Origin: Allobosea sp.
GTDB taxonomy: Bacteria; Pseudomonadota; Alphaproteobacteria; Rhizobiales; Beijerinckiaceae
Reading direction: 5' to 3'
NCBI GenBank assembly: GCA_021732895.1
Contig: JAKFWE010000085.1
Span: 1-6,556, forward strand
DNA length: 6,556 nt
The notes beneath the pieces are model-generated. The model was not told where the DNA came from and did no database searches. It saw only the letters and a program-made list of their open reading frames with translations. The position numbers and the translations under genes were made by a program. Shown in pieces: positions 1-6,213 of this stretch (its first letter is position 1; each line of letters begins with the position of its first letter).

Positions 1-16
1 CCCTAACCCTTCCCCA

Positions 17-42
17 CCGAAGTAGGATGTTTCCGACTTCGG
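17..42. repeat. 7-bp inverted repeat (small hairpin)
   Basis: CCGAAGT at 17-23 is perfectly complementary to ACTTCGG at 36-42, with a 12-base loop. No T-run follows on either strand, so it is not a convincing terminator. It could be an operator or the tail of a structure belonging to whatever lies left of the window. The pairing is seen directly; any role is unknown. Confidence 0.4.
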
Positions 43-49
43 CAATACA

Positions 50-94
50 TGGGCCATGTCGACCTGGGCCATTTCGGCAACAGCCGACATGGCT
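50..94. repeat. Direct plus inverted repeat cluster upstream of the KAP gene
   Basis: TGGGCCATGTCG at 50-61 recurs as TGGGCCATTTCG at 65-76, with one mismatch and 15 bases from start to start. GCCATGTCG at 53-61 is perfectly inverted as CGACATGGC at 85-93, with a 23-base spacer. Three related copies in 45 bases upstream of a large accessory gene would fit a regulator-binding cluster. The same 9-bp arms could instead form an RNA hairpin. The repeats are seen; the role is inference. Confidence 0.45.
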
Positions 95-99
95 GAAGA

Positions 100-130
100 G
101 CGGGGGGAAGGGACTAAACCCCGCTTTTAT
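100..130 (+). terminator. Terminator-like hairpin in the leader
   Basis: GCGGGG at 100-105 can pair with CCCCGC at 119-124 (six G-C pairs, 13-base loop), followed at once by TTTTAT at 125-130. This has the form of an intrinsic terminator on the plus strand. It lies 128 bases before the KAP start codon. It may end a transcript entering from the left of the window, or act as an attenuator if the KAP transcript starts upstream of it. The loop is longer than usual and the T-run is short, so confidence is moderate. Confidence 0.45.
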
Positions 131-200
131 GCGATTGCCCTGCGGGAGTGCGCGACGCAACCTTCGCTTGCAGACATCCCGCGATCGCGCCAGATTGCCG

Positions 201-228
201 TTGCGGAACTGTGGCGGCGTCATATTCT
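201..228 (+). promoter_or_regulatory. Weak candidate promoter for the KAP gene
   Basis: TTGCGG at 201-206 and TATTCT at 223-228 are 16 bases apart and match the sigma-70-type -35 and -10 boxes at 3/6 and 4/6 positions. They sit just upstream of the start codon and downstream of the terminator-like hairpin, which is where a dedicated promoter would be expected. The match is poor and could be chance. Confidence 0.18.
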
Positions 229-257
229 GACGGCCGTTGAATGTCGGGGGCCTTGCG

Positions 258-3200
258 ATGGCGGCGTCGAAACTGCCTCCGCGAACCCGGAAGCGCCCCG
301 GCCAGGTCACCGACATCCTGCCCACTGGTCAGATGATCGAACAGCCGTCGGATGACCCGTCGGGCCTCGATGCGGGTCGCGCTGGACCGCCAGGCGAACG
401 CTTCCCGTTGTCCCAGGCGGAGCATCGCGCACGCGGAGACTGGGCCGGCGCTTCTTCGCACCCCTCCGACGAGCCCGTCGCAGCCGCCCCCCTCGATGTT
501 GCGAGCGCGAGCCCGGCCTCGAAATCTACCTCCCGCAAGGTTCCGCCGACTGCCGCGAAATCAGCTGCGCCGCGCCGGCAGGCCAAGGCCGCTCAGGCAA
601 CCTCGACGGCCACGCCCCCAACCGCCGTCACGCCCGCGCCTTCGATAACACTCGCGCAGGCGCTGGAACTCCCATTCAGCCGCAATGCAAAGGAGGTCCT
701 GGAGGCGGCAGGGCTTCGCGCCTTTCGGCGCGGCGGCGAGCCCGGTGCAACATTTGGCGTGGTCACTCTCCTACAGGCGTTCATATCAGTAGGCATGAAG
801 AAGGAGCGCGGCCTCGCGACACCGGCGCGTTGGCTCTGCAATTGGGTGCTTGACCAGTCAGTTCAGGAAAGCGCTCTTCGCACGCTGGCGGGCGAGGAGA
901 GGCGTCGAACCGTCGGCGATGCGACGCAGATAAGGCTTAGTCCAGATGCAGCCGCCGTGCTGAACCGCGCGGGTCAACTCGCCGCGCATCTGGGAATCAA
1001 ACCCGGCGCGCGTCATCTGATGATCGCGCTGCTGGACTTTCCCCAGAGGCCCGCCAGCGAGGCGCTGAGAAGCGAGTTCCGGAATGCGACAAAACTGGAC
1101 CTCGACCGTTTCAGGCCGTCCCTGATCGATCGTCTTGTTGCTACTCGACATCCCGAACCTGAGGCGTCGGCTTGGCGGAAACTTCATACCGCCGCGCTTC
1201 CGGAACTGCACATATCTCAGCCGGATTCGGCGACGCCCCCCGCCACCTCCGTCGTCAACCTCAACGCCGACCGCGCCTCCGCCGGCGGGAGCGACCCGCT
1301 CGGCATCGCCGCCGACGTCGAGGCCTTCGCCCGCCTGATCTGCCTGGAGGAGGCGACGCCGCCGCTCTCGATCGGCCTGTTCGGCGAATGGGGCTCGGGC
1401 AAGTCGAGCTTCATGGAGCGGTTGCAGGGCAGCATCGAGAAACTGACCCACGACACTAGCCGGGAGCGCGAGGCGCGCGAGAAGCGGGAAGCGGCTGTCC
1501 CGCCGGACCCTGCGGGGCAGGCGCCCGAGCCCCCCGCCGCGCCGCGCTTCGTCGAGGACGTCGTCCACATTCGCTTCAATGCGTGGCATTTCGCCGACGC
1601 CAATCTCTGGGCCAGCCTGACCGCCGAGTTCTTCGACCAGTTGCGGCGTGGCGGCCATGGCGGGCTTCGATCGAGCGACTATCTCGCTCTGGTCGGCAAG
1701 GTCGCCGACCGGGTCAGGAGCCTAGAGGCCAACGCCCAGAAGGCTGACGGCCTGGTTGCTGCGGCGGCCGCTGCAGCGAAACAGGCAGAGGGGGCGCTGG
1801 CCGAGTCCCGTAAAAAACTCGCTGCCAGCGATCTCGCATTAGTCTCTGCACATCTCGGAAAGACGCTGGAGAACTTCCAGAAGGACAATGCGGCCTCACT
1901 GAAGGAGGTCGGCACGCGCATCTACCGCAGCGATCTCAGCGAGGATATTAACGGCTTGAAGGCAGCTGTAGCCGAGGCCTCCACCATTCCCGGCAAGATC
2001 ACGCTGGTGTCGCGCGTGATCGCCAGCGGCAATGCCTCGACCTTGCTCGCGGTCGGAGCGGTCGTGCTGGTCGCGGCAGGAGCGCTAGGTTGGCAAGCAG
2101 GCGACCCGGCCTCCACCGCCGTTCTCCTTCAACGCATCATCGCCTGGAGCACAGGAGCATGGGCCGCGTGGGGGGCAGTCCAGCACGCGCTGAAAAGCGT
2201 CAAACCTGTCCTCGACGGGGCCTGGGAATACGCGAAGGAAGTCGAATCAGCGCGCAAAGAGCTCACGGAAGAAATCGCCTCCCGAGAAGCGGAGGTAGAA
2301 AAGGCGAACGAAGCCCTTGCGAAAGCCGAGATGGCGCTAAACGAGGCCAAGGCCCCGCTCGCCCAATACGGACAGGGCGCGGCCACGAGCGCGCCGGGCA
2401 CGATCCTGCGCTATTTCCTGTTCGAAGACGGCGACGTCCGCGATTATGACAAGCATGTCGGGTTGGTCAGCCGGGCGCGGCGCTCCTTCGAGCAGCTGGA
2501 CGCCATCGTCGCCGCCGGGCGCGAGGGGCCGGCGGCGCGCCAGAAGAAGGTGCGCGGCGAAGCGTTGACGCCGAAGGAGGCGGAGGCGCTGGAGCGCTTC
2601 GACGCCATGAAACTCGCCGATGCGCAAGTCACGGTCCCCGACCGCATCGTGCTCTACATCGACGATCTCGACCGCTGCACCCACGAGCAGGTCTACGCCG
2701 TGCTTCAGGCGATCCACCTGCTGCTCGCCTTCGAGCTGTTCGTCGTCGTCGTCGGCGTCGATGTGCGCTGGGTCGAGGAGGCGGTGGCGCGCCAGTTCTC
2801 GGCCGACCACGACCCGCTCCGCGACAACGCGACGCCGGCCGAGCGCGAGGCGGCGCGCCTGTCCCGCGAGACCGCGAGGCGCAAGCGCGCGATCGATTAT
2901 CTGGAGAAGATCTTCCAGTTGCCGTTCTGGCTGCGCCGCCTCCAGACCGACGCGGCGGCGGGCGCGAAGCCCGGCGGCACCTACGCCGCCTATGTCCGCG
3001 ACCTGCTGGGACCAAATCTCGAGGTTCCCATCGACACGCCCGGCGTCTTCGCCACCAAGGCTGCCGACGGGGACGAGCCCATCACCGACAGCGTCTCCGG
3101 CGACGACTCCCTGGGCGAGGCGACGCCGGAGGCGGCCTTCGCCGACGAGGCCGAGTTCAGCGCGATCGACCAGGCGCTGGCGACGGTGCGGCTGACGCCG

Positions 3201-3683
3201 GCCGAGGTCGATTTCCTGGCAAGCCGGGAGATCGGCGACATCGCGGCCAAGAGCCCGCGCGCGGTCAAGCGGCTGCTCAACGTCTACCGCATCATCCGCG
3301 CAAGGATGAGCGGGCCGGAACTGGCCGCGTTCCTCGGCGAGGGCGGCGAGCCGCCGACCTGGCCGATCGCGGTGTTCCTGGCGGCCGTGGAATGCGGGCA
3401 GCCGGTCGAGGTGGCGGATGCGCTCTACGACGCGCTGAAACGCATGGACGCTCGAGAATTGTTCGACACGGAATCCTTCAAGGCAATTCTTGAAATGGGC
3501 AATTCCGGCGCGGGCGGGATGGCTGAGGCCAACGGCATGTTCGCTGATACCCTGAGCCCGGGCATTCATGCCTTGAATGCAAGGAGAGGCTCGCCCGAGC
3601 GCGGTCCGAATTCGGCGAAGGCGGGACAGGCGCTCGCCATGGCCCGCATCGTCCGCCGCTACTCGTTCAACCGCTATCACTGA
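258..3683 (+). CDS. KAP-family P-loop NTPase with N-terminal Clp-N-like tandem domain
   Basis: Membrane-associated ATPase of the KAP family (Kidins220/PifA), 1141 residues from ATG 258. That start is preceded by GGGGG seven bases upstream; an in-frame TTG at 237 has no ribosome site. Order: Pro/Ala/Ser/Lys-rich, probably disordered segment (1-128); two Clp-N-like repeats (about 138-212 and 227-292); Walker A GEWGSGKS (376-383); FNAW motif (440-443); coiled coil (about 481-528); two hydrophobic segments (about 595-616 and 619-641); second coiled coil (about 658-702); Walker B YIDDLDRC (800-807); KIFQLPFW block; acidic linker; SPRAVKR (999-1005), the usual KAP C-terminal motif. Membrane segments inserted inside the P-loop domain are a family hallmark and place the ATPase in the cytoplasm at the inner membrane. 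No nuclease or protease effector is visible. Codon use switches at domain borders, suggesting recombination. PifA excludes phage, so defence is plausible but unproven. Family call is firm; function is not. Confidence 0.93.
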   Translation: MAASKLPPRTRKRPGQVTDILPTGQMIEQPSDDPSGLDAGRAGPPGERFPLSQAEHRARGDWAGASSHPSDEPVAAAPLDVASASPASKSTSRKVPPTAAKSAAPRRQAKAAQATSTATPPTAVTPAPSITLAQALELPFSRNAKEVLEAAGLRAFRRGGEPGATFGVVTLLQAFISVGMKKERGLATPARWLCNWVLDQSVQESALRTLAGEERRRTVGDATQIRLSPDAAAVLNRAGQLAAHLGIKPGARHLMIALLDFPQRPASEALRSEFRNATKLDLDRFRPSLIDRLVATRHPEPEASAWRKLHTAALPELHISQPDSATPPATSVVNLNADRASAGGSDPLGIAADVEAFARLICLEEATPPLSIGLFGEWGSGKSSFMERLQGSIEKLTHDTSREREAREKREAAVPPDPAGQAPEPPAAPRFVEDVVHIRFNAWHFADANLWASLTAEFFDQLRRGGHGGLRSSDYLALVGKVADRVRSLEANAQKADGLVAAAAAAAKQAEGALAESRKKLAASDLALVSAHLGKTLENFQKDNAASLKEVGTRIYRSDLSEDINGLKAAVAEASTIPGKITLVSRVIASGNASTLLAVGAVVLVAAGALGWQAGDPASTAVLLQRIIAWSTGAWAAWGAVQHALKSVKPVLDGAWEYAKEVESARKELTEEIASREAEVEKANEALAKAEMALNEAKAPLAQYGQGAATSAPGTILRYFLFEDGDVRDYDKHVGLVSRARRSFEQLDAIVAAGREGPAARQKKVRGEALTPKEAEALERFDAMKLADAQVTVPDRIVLYIDDLDRCTHEQVYAVLQAIHLLLAFELFVVVVGVDVRWVEEAVARQFSADHDPLRDNATPAEREAARLSRETARRKRAIDYLEKIFQLPFWLRRLQTDAAAGAKPGGTYAAYVRDLLGPNLEVPIDTPGVFATKAADGDEPITDSVSGDDSLGEATPEAAFADEAEFSAIDQALATVRLTPAEVDFLASREIGDIAAKSPRAVKRLLNVYRIIRARMSGPELAAFLGEGGEPPTWPIAVFLAAVECGQPVEVADALYDALKRMDARELFDTESFKAILEMGNSGAGGMAEANGMFADTLSPGIHALNARRGSPERGPNSAKAGQALAMARIVRRYSFNRYH
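630..1140 (+). other. Clp-N-like tandem repeat domain inside the KAP protein
   Basis: Two related helical repeats lie before the ATPase. Repeat 1 begins FSRNAKEVLEAAG (from about residue 139) and repeat 2 LSPDAAAVLNRAG (from residue 227). They share the pattern xSxxAxxVLxxAGxxA, and repeat 2 continues into GARHLMIALLD. This resembles the double Clp-N motif of ClpA/ClpC/ClpB, where 'teHLLlaLL' follows a similar first helix and the domain binds substrates or adaptors. Here it would give a membrane-tethered ATPase a sensing or docking head. Repeat 1 is more divergent, with a GATFGVVTLLQAF segment in the HLL position. The assignment is by eye, not by profile search. Confidence 0.6.
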
Positions 3684-3781
3684 ACGCGCTTTCGGGCAGG
3701 CGCGCCATCTCGTGACCGGCCGCCGCATCTTCGCCACTGGTCCGGCGCTTGCTTCGCGCTATCCTGACGGATGTGGTTTAC

Positions 3782-3787
3782 GGGAGG
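3782..3787 (+). promoter_or_regulatory. Ribosome binding site fixing the MBL-protein start
   Basis: GGGAGG lies eight bases before ATG 3796. It selects this start over an in-frame upstream ATG at 3577, which lies inside the KAP gene and would bury the signal peptide. Confidence 0.8.
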
Positions 3788-3795
3788 CTCGGGCG

Positions 3796-4626
3796 ATGGC
3801 GGGATTCGGTTCGACCTCGGCGCTGCGGATCGCGGCGGCTGTCTTCGCGCTGGCGGCCTTCGCCGCCTCCCCCGCCCGCGCCCAGTCCGACGAGCCCGGC
3901 TGCCGGCCCGAGGTCGCCGGCCTGCGCGCGCCCATCCACCGCGCCAACCTCACCCCGGCCAACCTCGCGAAGGACGAGGTTCGCCTCACCTTCGTCGGCC
4001 ACGCCACCTTCACCATCGAGACGCCCGGGGGCGCGAAGGCCGCGACCGACTACAACGACTATGTCCGCCCGCCGGGCACGCCCGACATCGCGACGATGAA
4101 CAAGGCGCATTCGTCGCATTACTCGCGCAACCCCGATCCCGGCATCAGGCATGTCCTGCCCGGCTGGGATCCGGCCGGCGTCGGCGCGGCGAAGCATGAC
4201 CTCACCTTCGCCGACCTGCGCGTGCGCAACGTGCCGACCAATATCCGCTCCTATTCCGGCGGCACGGATTTCGACGGCAACTCGATCTTCGTCTTCGAGA
4301 TCGGCGAGCTCTGCATCGCCCATCTCGGCCATCTGCATCATCCGCTGGAGCCCGGACACCTGCGCGCGCTCGGCCGCGTCGATGTCGTGCTGTTCCCGGT
4401 CGACGGCAGCTACACGCTCGACCAGACGGGCATGATCGAGGTGCTGAGGACGCTGCAGGCGCGGGTGATGGTGCCGATGCACTTCTTCGGCGGCTCCAGC
4501 CTCGAGCGCTTCCTCGGCCGCGTCGGAGAGACCTGGCCGGTCGAGCGCCGCGACCAACCCGCGATCACGCTGTCGAAGAACGGCCTGCCGGCGCGACCGA
4601 CGCTGGTCGTGCTGCCGGGCAACTGA
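3796..4626 (+). CDS. Exported metallo-beta-lactamase-fold protein, UlaG-like (COG2220 type), altered metal motif
   Basis: Predicted secreted or periplasmic MBL-fold hydrolase, 276 residues. The N-terminus is a classical signal peptide (hydrophobic residues 12-24) with a likely signal-peptidase I cut after ARA at residue 29. The body follows the UlaG-like plan: GHATFTIET strand (H69), TDYNDY (D85), the position of the THxHxDH motif, an AHLGHLHH segment (residues 175-182), a DVVLFPVDG strand and PMHFF (H229). The metal motif is altered: the segment reads NKAHSSH, so the first His is Lys103, the Asp is Ser107, and only H105 and H108 remain. The usual HLGD is HLGH (H179), so a metal-ligand Asp is replaced by His. 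It may therefore bind metal differently, or be a non-hydrolytic binder. The substrate cannot be told from sequence. It starts 112 bases after the KAP stop and uses native-style codons, so a functional link to KAP is not evident. Confidence 0.85.
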   Translation: MAGFGSTSALRIAAAVFALAAFAASPARAQSDEPGCRPEVAGLRAPIHRANLTPANLAKDEVRLTFVGHATFTIETPGGAKAATDYNDYVRPPGTPDIATMNKAHSSHYSRNPDPGIRHVLPGWDPAGVGAAKHDLTFADLRVRNVPTNIRSYSGGTDFDGNSIFVFEIGELCIAHLGHLHHPLEPGHLRALGRVDVVLFPVDGSYTLDQTGMIEVLRTLQARVMVPMHFFGGSSLERFLGRVGETWPVERRDQPAITLSKNGLPARPTLVVLPGN

Positions 4627-4633
4627 GGCCGGC

Positions 4634-4648
4634 TTAACCGTGCATTGA
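4634..4648 (+). promoter_or_regulatory. Near-consensus CtrA-like box
   Basis: TTAA at 4634-4637, seven bases, then TTGA at 4645-4648 is one base from the alphaproteobacterial CtrA consensus TTAA-N7-TTAA. It lies 73 bases before the start of the small secreted protein gene, in the only AT-leaning spot of this gap. A match this short can occur by chance. Confidence 0.2.
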
Positions 4649-4709
4649 GGCTGTTTGCAGCGCGCGCTTGGCCGCCCGCGTCCGGCAGGGCACGCTGGAG
4701 CCTCGATCC

Positions 4710-4714
4710 GGAGG
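4710..4714 (+). promoter_or_regulatory. Ribosome binding site fixing the small secreted protein start
   Basis: GGAGG lies seven bases before ATG 4722. It favours this start over the in-frame TTG at 4668, and it places the signal peptide at the N-terminus. Confidence 0.8.
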
Positions 4715-4721
4715 TTTTGGC

Positions 4722-5051
4722 ATGTTTCGGAGTCTCGCGCTCGCGGCGGTCTTCGCCGCCATCCTGCCCGCCCTGGCCGAGGCGCGGCCGCGCGGGAAGG
4801 TCTCGTCGCCGTCGCCGGCCGCGAAGCCCGCGGTCGGCGTCGCGGTGGTTCCGGTCCTCGGCGGCGGCGCAGCGGCCAGAGCGGCGACCGGCAGGGCGGG
4901 CGAGCCTGAAAAGGTGCGCGTGCCGTTCCCGCCCTCCAGCCAGCCCGAACCGGTGCTGCTGCGCCTGTCGACGACCACGGGCGCGAGCCCGCCGGCGAAG
5001 CCCTGGTGCGCCGGCGCGCCCAACGTCAACGGCTTCTGCGTCGTCAACTGA
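4722..5051 (+). CDS. Small exported protein with C-terminal cysteine pair, function unknown
   Basis: A 109-residue protein not assigned to a named family. Residues 1-21 form a signal peptide (MFRS, then a hydrophobic Ala/Leu/Val core, cut likely after AEA21), so it should reach the periplasm or beyond. The mature part is Pro/Ala/Val-rich and low in complexity, with GGGAAARAATGRAG and PFPPSSQPEP stretches, probably mostly unstructured. It ends in a compact segment PWCAGAPNVNGFCVVN with Cys96 and Cys106 nine residues apart, well placed for a disulfide after export. Start choice rests on the GGAGG site and the signal peptide. It follows the MBL gene by 95 bases and ends 12 bases before the converging acyltransferase gene. 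Codon use is native. That it is a real gene is likely; its role is unknown. Confidence 0.75.
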   Translation: MFRSLALAAVFAAILPALAEARPRGKVSSPSPAAKPAVGVAVVPVLGGGAAARAATGRAGEPEKVRVPFPPSSQPEPVLLRLSTTTGASPPAKPWCAGAPNVNGFCVVN

Positions 5052-5067
5052 GGCCGCGTCTCCTCAG
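5048..5067. terminator. Short stem-loop across two converging stop codons
   Basis: CTGAGG at 5048-5053 pairs with CCTCAG at 5062-5067 around an 8-base loop. The arms contain the stop codon of the small secreted protein (plus strand) and of the acyltransferase (minus strand), so a transcript from either side carries the hairpin. There is no T-run, so if it terminates it is weak or Rho-assisted, or it may only protect 3' ends. Confidence 0.3.
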
Positions 5068-6128
5068 CCTCCCCCGGTCTTAGAGCCTTCGCCGCCGGTC
5101 ATGGCGGACGTCGCCGGAACCGCCGCCAGCCGAAGGCTTTCGGGGCGCTCGAACAGGAAGGCCAGCGGCGTGCCCTGCACCGCGCGGTGCAGCGCCAGCG
5201 GGAACGCGACGCAAAGCGCCGTCAGCGCGAGAGTCGTCAGGCCGATGTCGAACTCCACGCCGGACCGCAGGATCAGCACCCGCGTCAGCGCCATCGGGAT
5301 GAAGAACGCCAGATAGATCGTCAGGGACTGGCGGCCGCAGAACGCAACCCAGCCGAGCCGCCGCGCGCCGAGCACGGCGGTCGCGATCAGGCCGATCGAC
5401 CCGGCCAGCCCAAGCGCGAGCGCCACCAAGGGCGCGCCCGCCAGCGCCGCCGAACCGAGGCCCGCGATCACGCCGGCGCTGCCGGCGGCCCAGACGAGCC
5501 AGAGCATGGCGGCCGCACCCCGGTTGCGGTCGAGCCAGGCGGCCAGCCCCAGCAGCGCCGGCGCGCAGACGACGCCGGTGACGAAATAGACATAGCGCCC
5601 GGCGAACTGGTCGATCAGGGTCGAGCCCGTGGCGACGGGGAGCAGCGCCAGCAGCGCGGCGAGGAGCCAGAGCGCCAGCGGCCAGGCCCGCAGGGCGCGC
5701 GTGACCAGAAAGAAGACCGCCAGCAGATAGATGAACCAGAGCAGCCCGAAGGGCTGGATCAGGCCGTGGCCGAAGCTGGAGAACAGCGTCGTGAGATCGC
5801 CGGCGCCCCAGGTGGTGAACTTGAGCAGGCAATGGATCGCCAGCCACAGCACATAGAAATAGATGAAGCCCAGGACCCGGCGTTCGAGCAGTTCGCGCCA
5901 GCCGCGCGAGATCAGCCCCGCGCCGAGCACGCCCGAAACCATGAAGAAGGCCGGCATCCGGAAAGGCCGCGCCCATTCGATGAAGGGATCGAGCCAGCTC
6001 GTTTCCGCGAGTTCGACCGCGAAACCGGTCGCGACATGCATCAGCACCACCAGAATGATGCACAGCCCGCGCGCCGTATCGATCCAGTCGAGCCGCGGCT
6101 TCGTCAGGCTGGCGGCCGGCGCCGACAT
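5064..6128 (-). CDS. Acyltransferase family 3 integral membrane protein
   Basis: Predicted inner-membrane O-acyltransferase (Acyl_transf_3, OafA/OpgC/NodX type), 354 residues. This family moves acetyl or other acyl groups onto surface sugars or glucans; the acceptor here cannot be read from sequence. The diagnostic N-terminus is present: RLDWIDTARGLCIILVV with Arg20 and His31 (the first-helix R and H conserved in the family), then RPFRMPAFFMVSG (54-66). About ten hydrophobic segments follow, consistent with the usual ten-helix core, and the C-terminus is a short Ser/Gly-rich tail. No SGNH or other added domain is fused. The start at 6128 has GGAGA seven bases upstream; an in-frame ATG at 6158 has none. 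It lies 85 bases downstream of the aldo/keto reductase on the same strand and could be co-transcribed with it. Confidence 0.9.
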   Translation of the reverse strand: MSAPAASLTKPRLDWIDTARGLCIILVVLMHVATGFAVELAETSWLDPFIEWARPFRMPAFFMVSGVLGAGLISRGWRELLERRVLGFIYFYVLWLAIHCLLKFTTWGAGDLTTLFSSFGHGLIQPFGLLWFIYLLAVFFLVTRALRAWPLALWLLAALLALLPVATGSTLIDQFAGRYVYFVTGVVCAPALLGLAAWLDRNRGAAAMLWLVWAAGSAGVIAGLGSAALAGAPLVALALGLAGSIGLIATAVLGARRLGWVAFCGRQSLTIYLAFFIPMALTRVLILRSGVEFDIGLTTLALTALCVAFPLALHRAVQGTPLAFLFERPESLRLAAVPATSAMTGGEGSKTGGG

Positions 6129-6135
6129 GCAGGCT

Positions 6136-6140
6136 TCTCC
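6136..6140 (-). promoter_or_regulatory. Ribosome binding site fixing the acyltransferase start
   Basis: On the minus strand GGAGA lies seven bases before the ATG whose first base is 6128. The alternative start at 6158 lacks any such site. Confidence 0.7.
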
Positions 6141-6213
6141 AGAGCGGGACGCAACCATGGCGGGCGAACCTTCAACGCCGGGTTACGACGGCCCTGCGAA
6201 GTCGGCATGCCGG

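Noticed and set aside
237..257. TTG start seven codons upstream for the KAP gene
   Set aside because: No ribosome site precedes it, while ATG 258 has a G-run at suitable spacing. It cannot be fully excluded.
56..355. Possible small gene in the leader overlapping the KAP start (99 codons)
   Set aside because: No ribosome site and no domain; it crosses the repeat cluster and terminator-like hairpin and overlaps the KAP gene out of frame by about 100 bases.
858..1658. Minus-strand open frame opposite the Clp-N and Walker A regions
   Set aside because: No domain is visible, it lacks a ribosome site, and it opposes a well-supported gene.
2734..2757. GTC repeat run in the Walker B region as a possible phase-variable tract
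   Set aside because: Slippage would change whole codons only and keep the frame; the run encodes the expected Val-rich strand after Walker B.
2337..3737. Long open frame on the minus strand opposite the KAP core (466 codons)
   Set aside because: It is a by-product of the very high third-position G/C of the real gene. It is Arg/Ala-rich, has no recognisable domain, and lies fully opposite confirmed KAP motifs.
3577..3795. Upstream ATG start for the MBL-fold protein inside the KAP gene
   Set aside because: It would add 73 Arg-rich residues ahead of a good signal peptide, and the GGGAGG site points to ATG 3796.
6203..6212. 10-bp palindrome CGGCATGCCG just past the aldo/keto reductase stop codon
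   Set aside because: It has no loop and no T-run, and palindromes of this length are common in GC-rich DNA, so neither a terminator nor a binding site can be supported.
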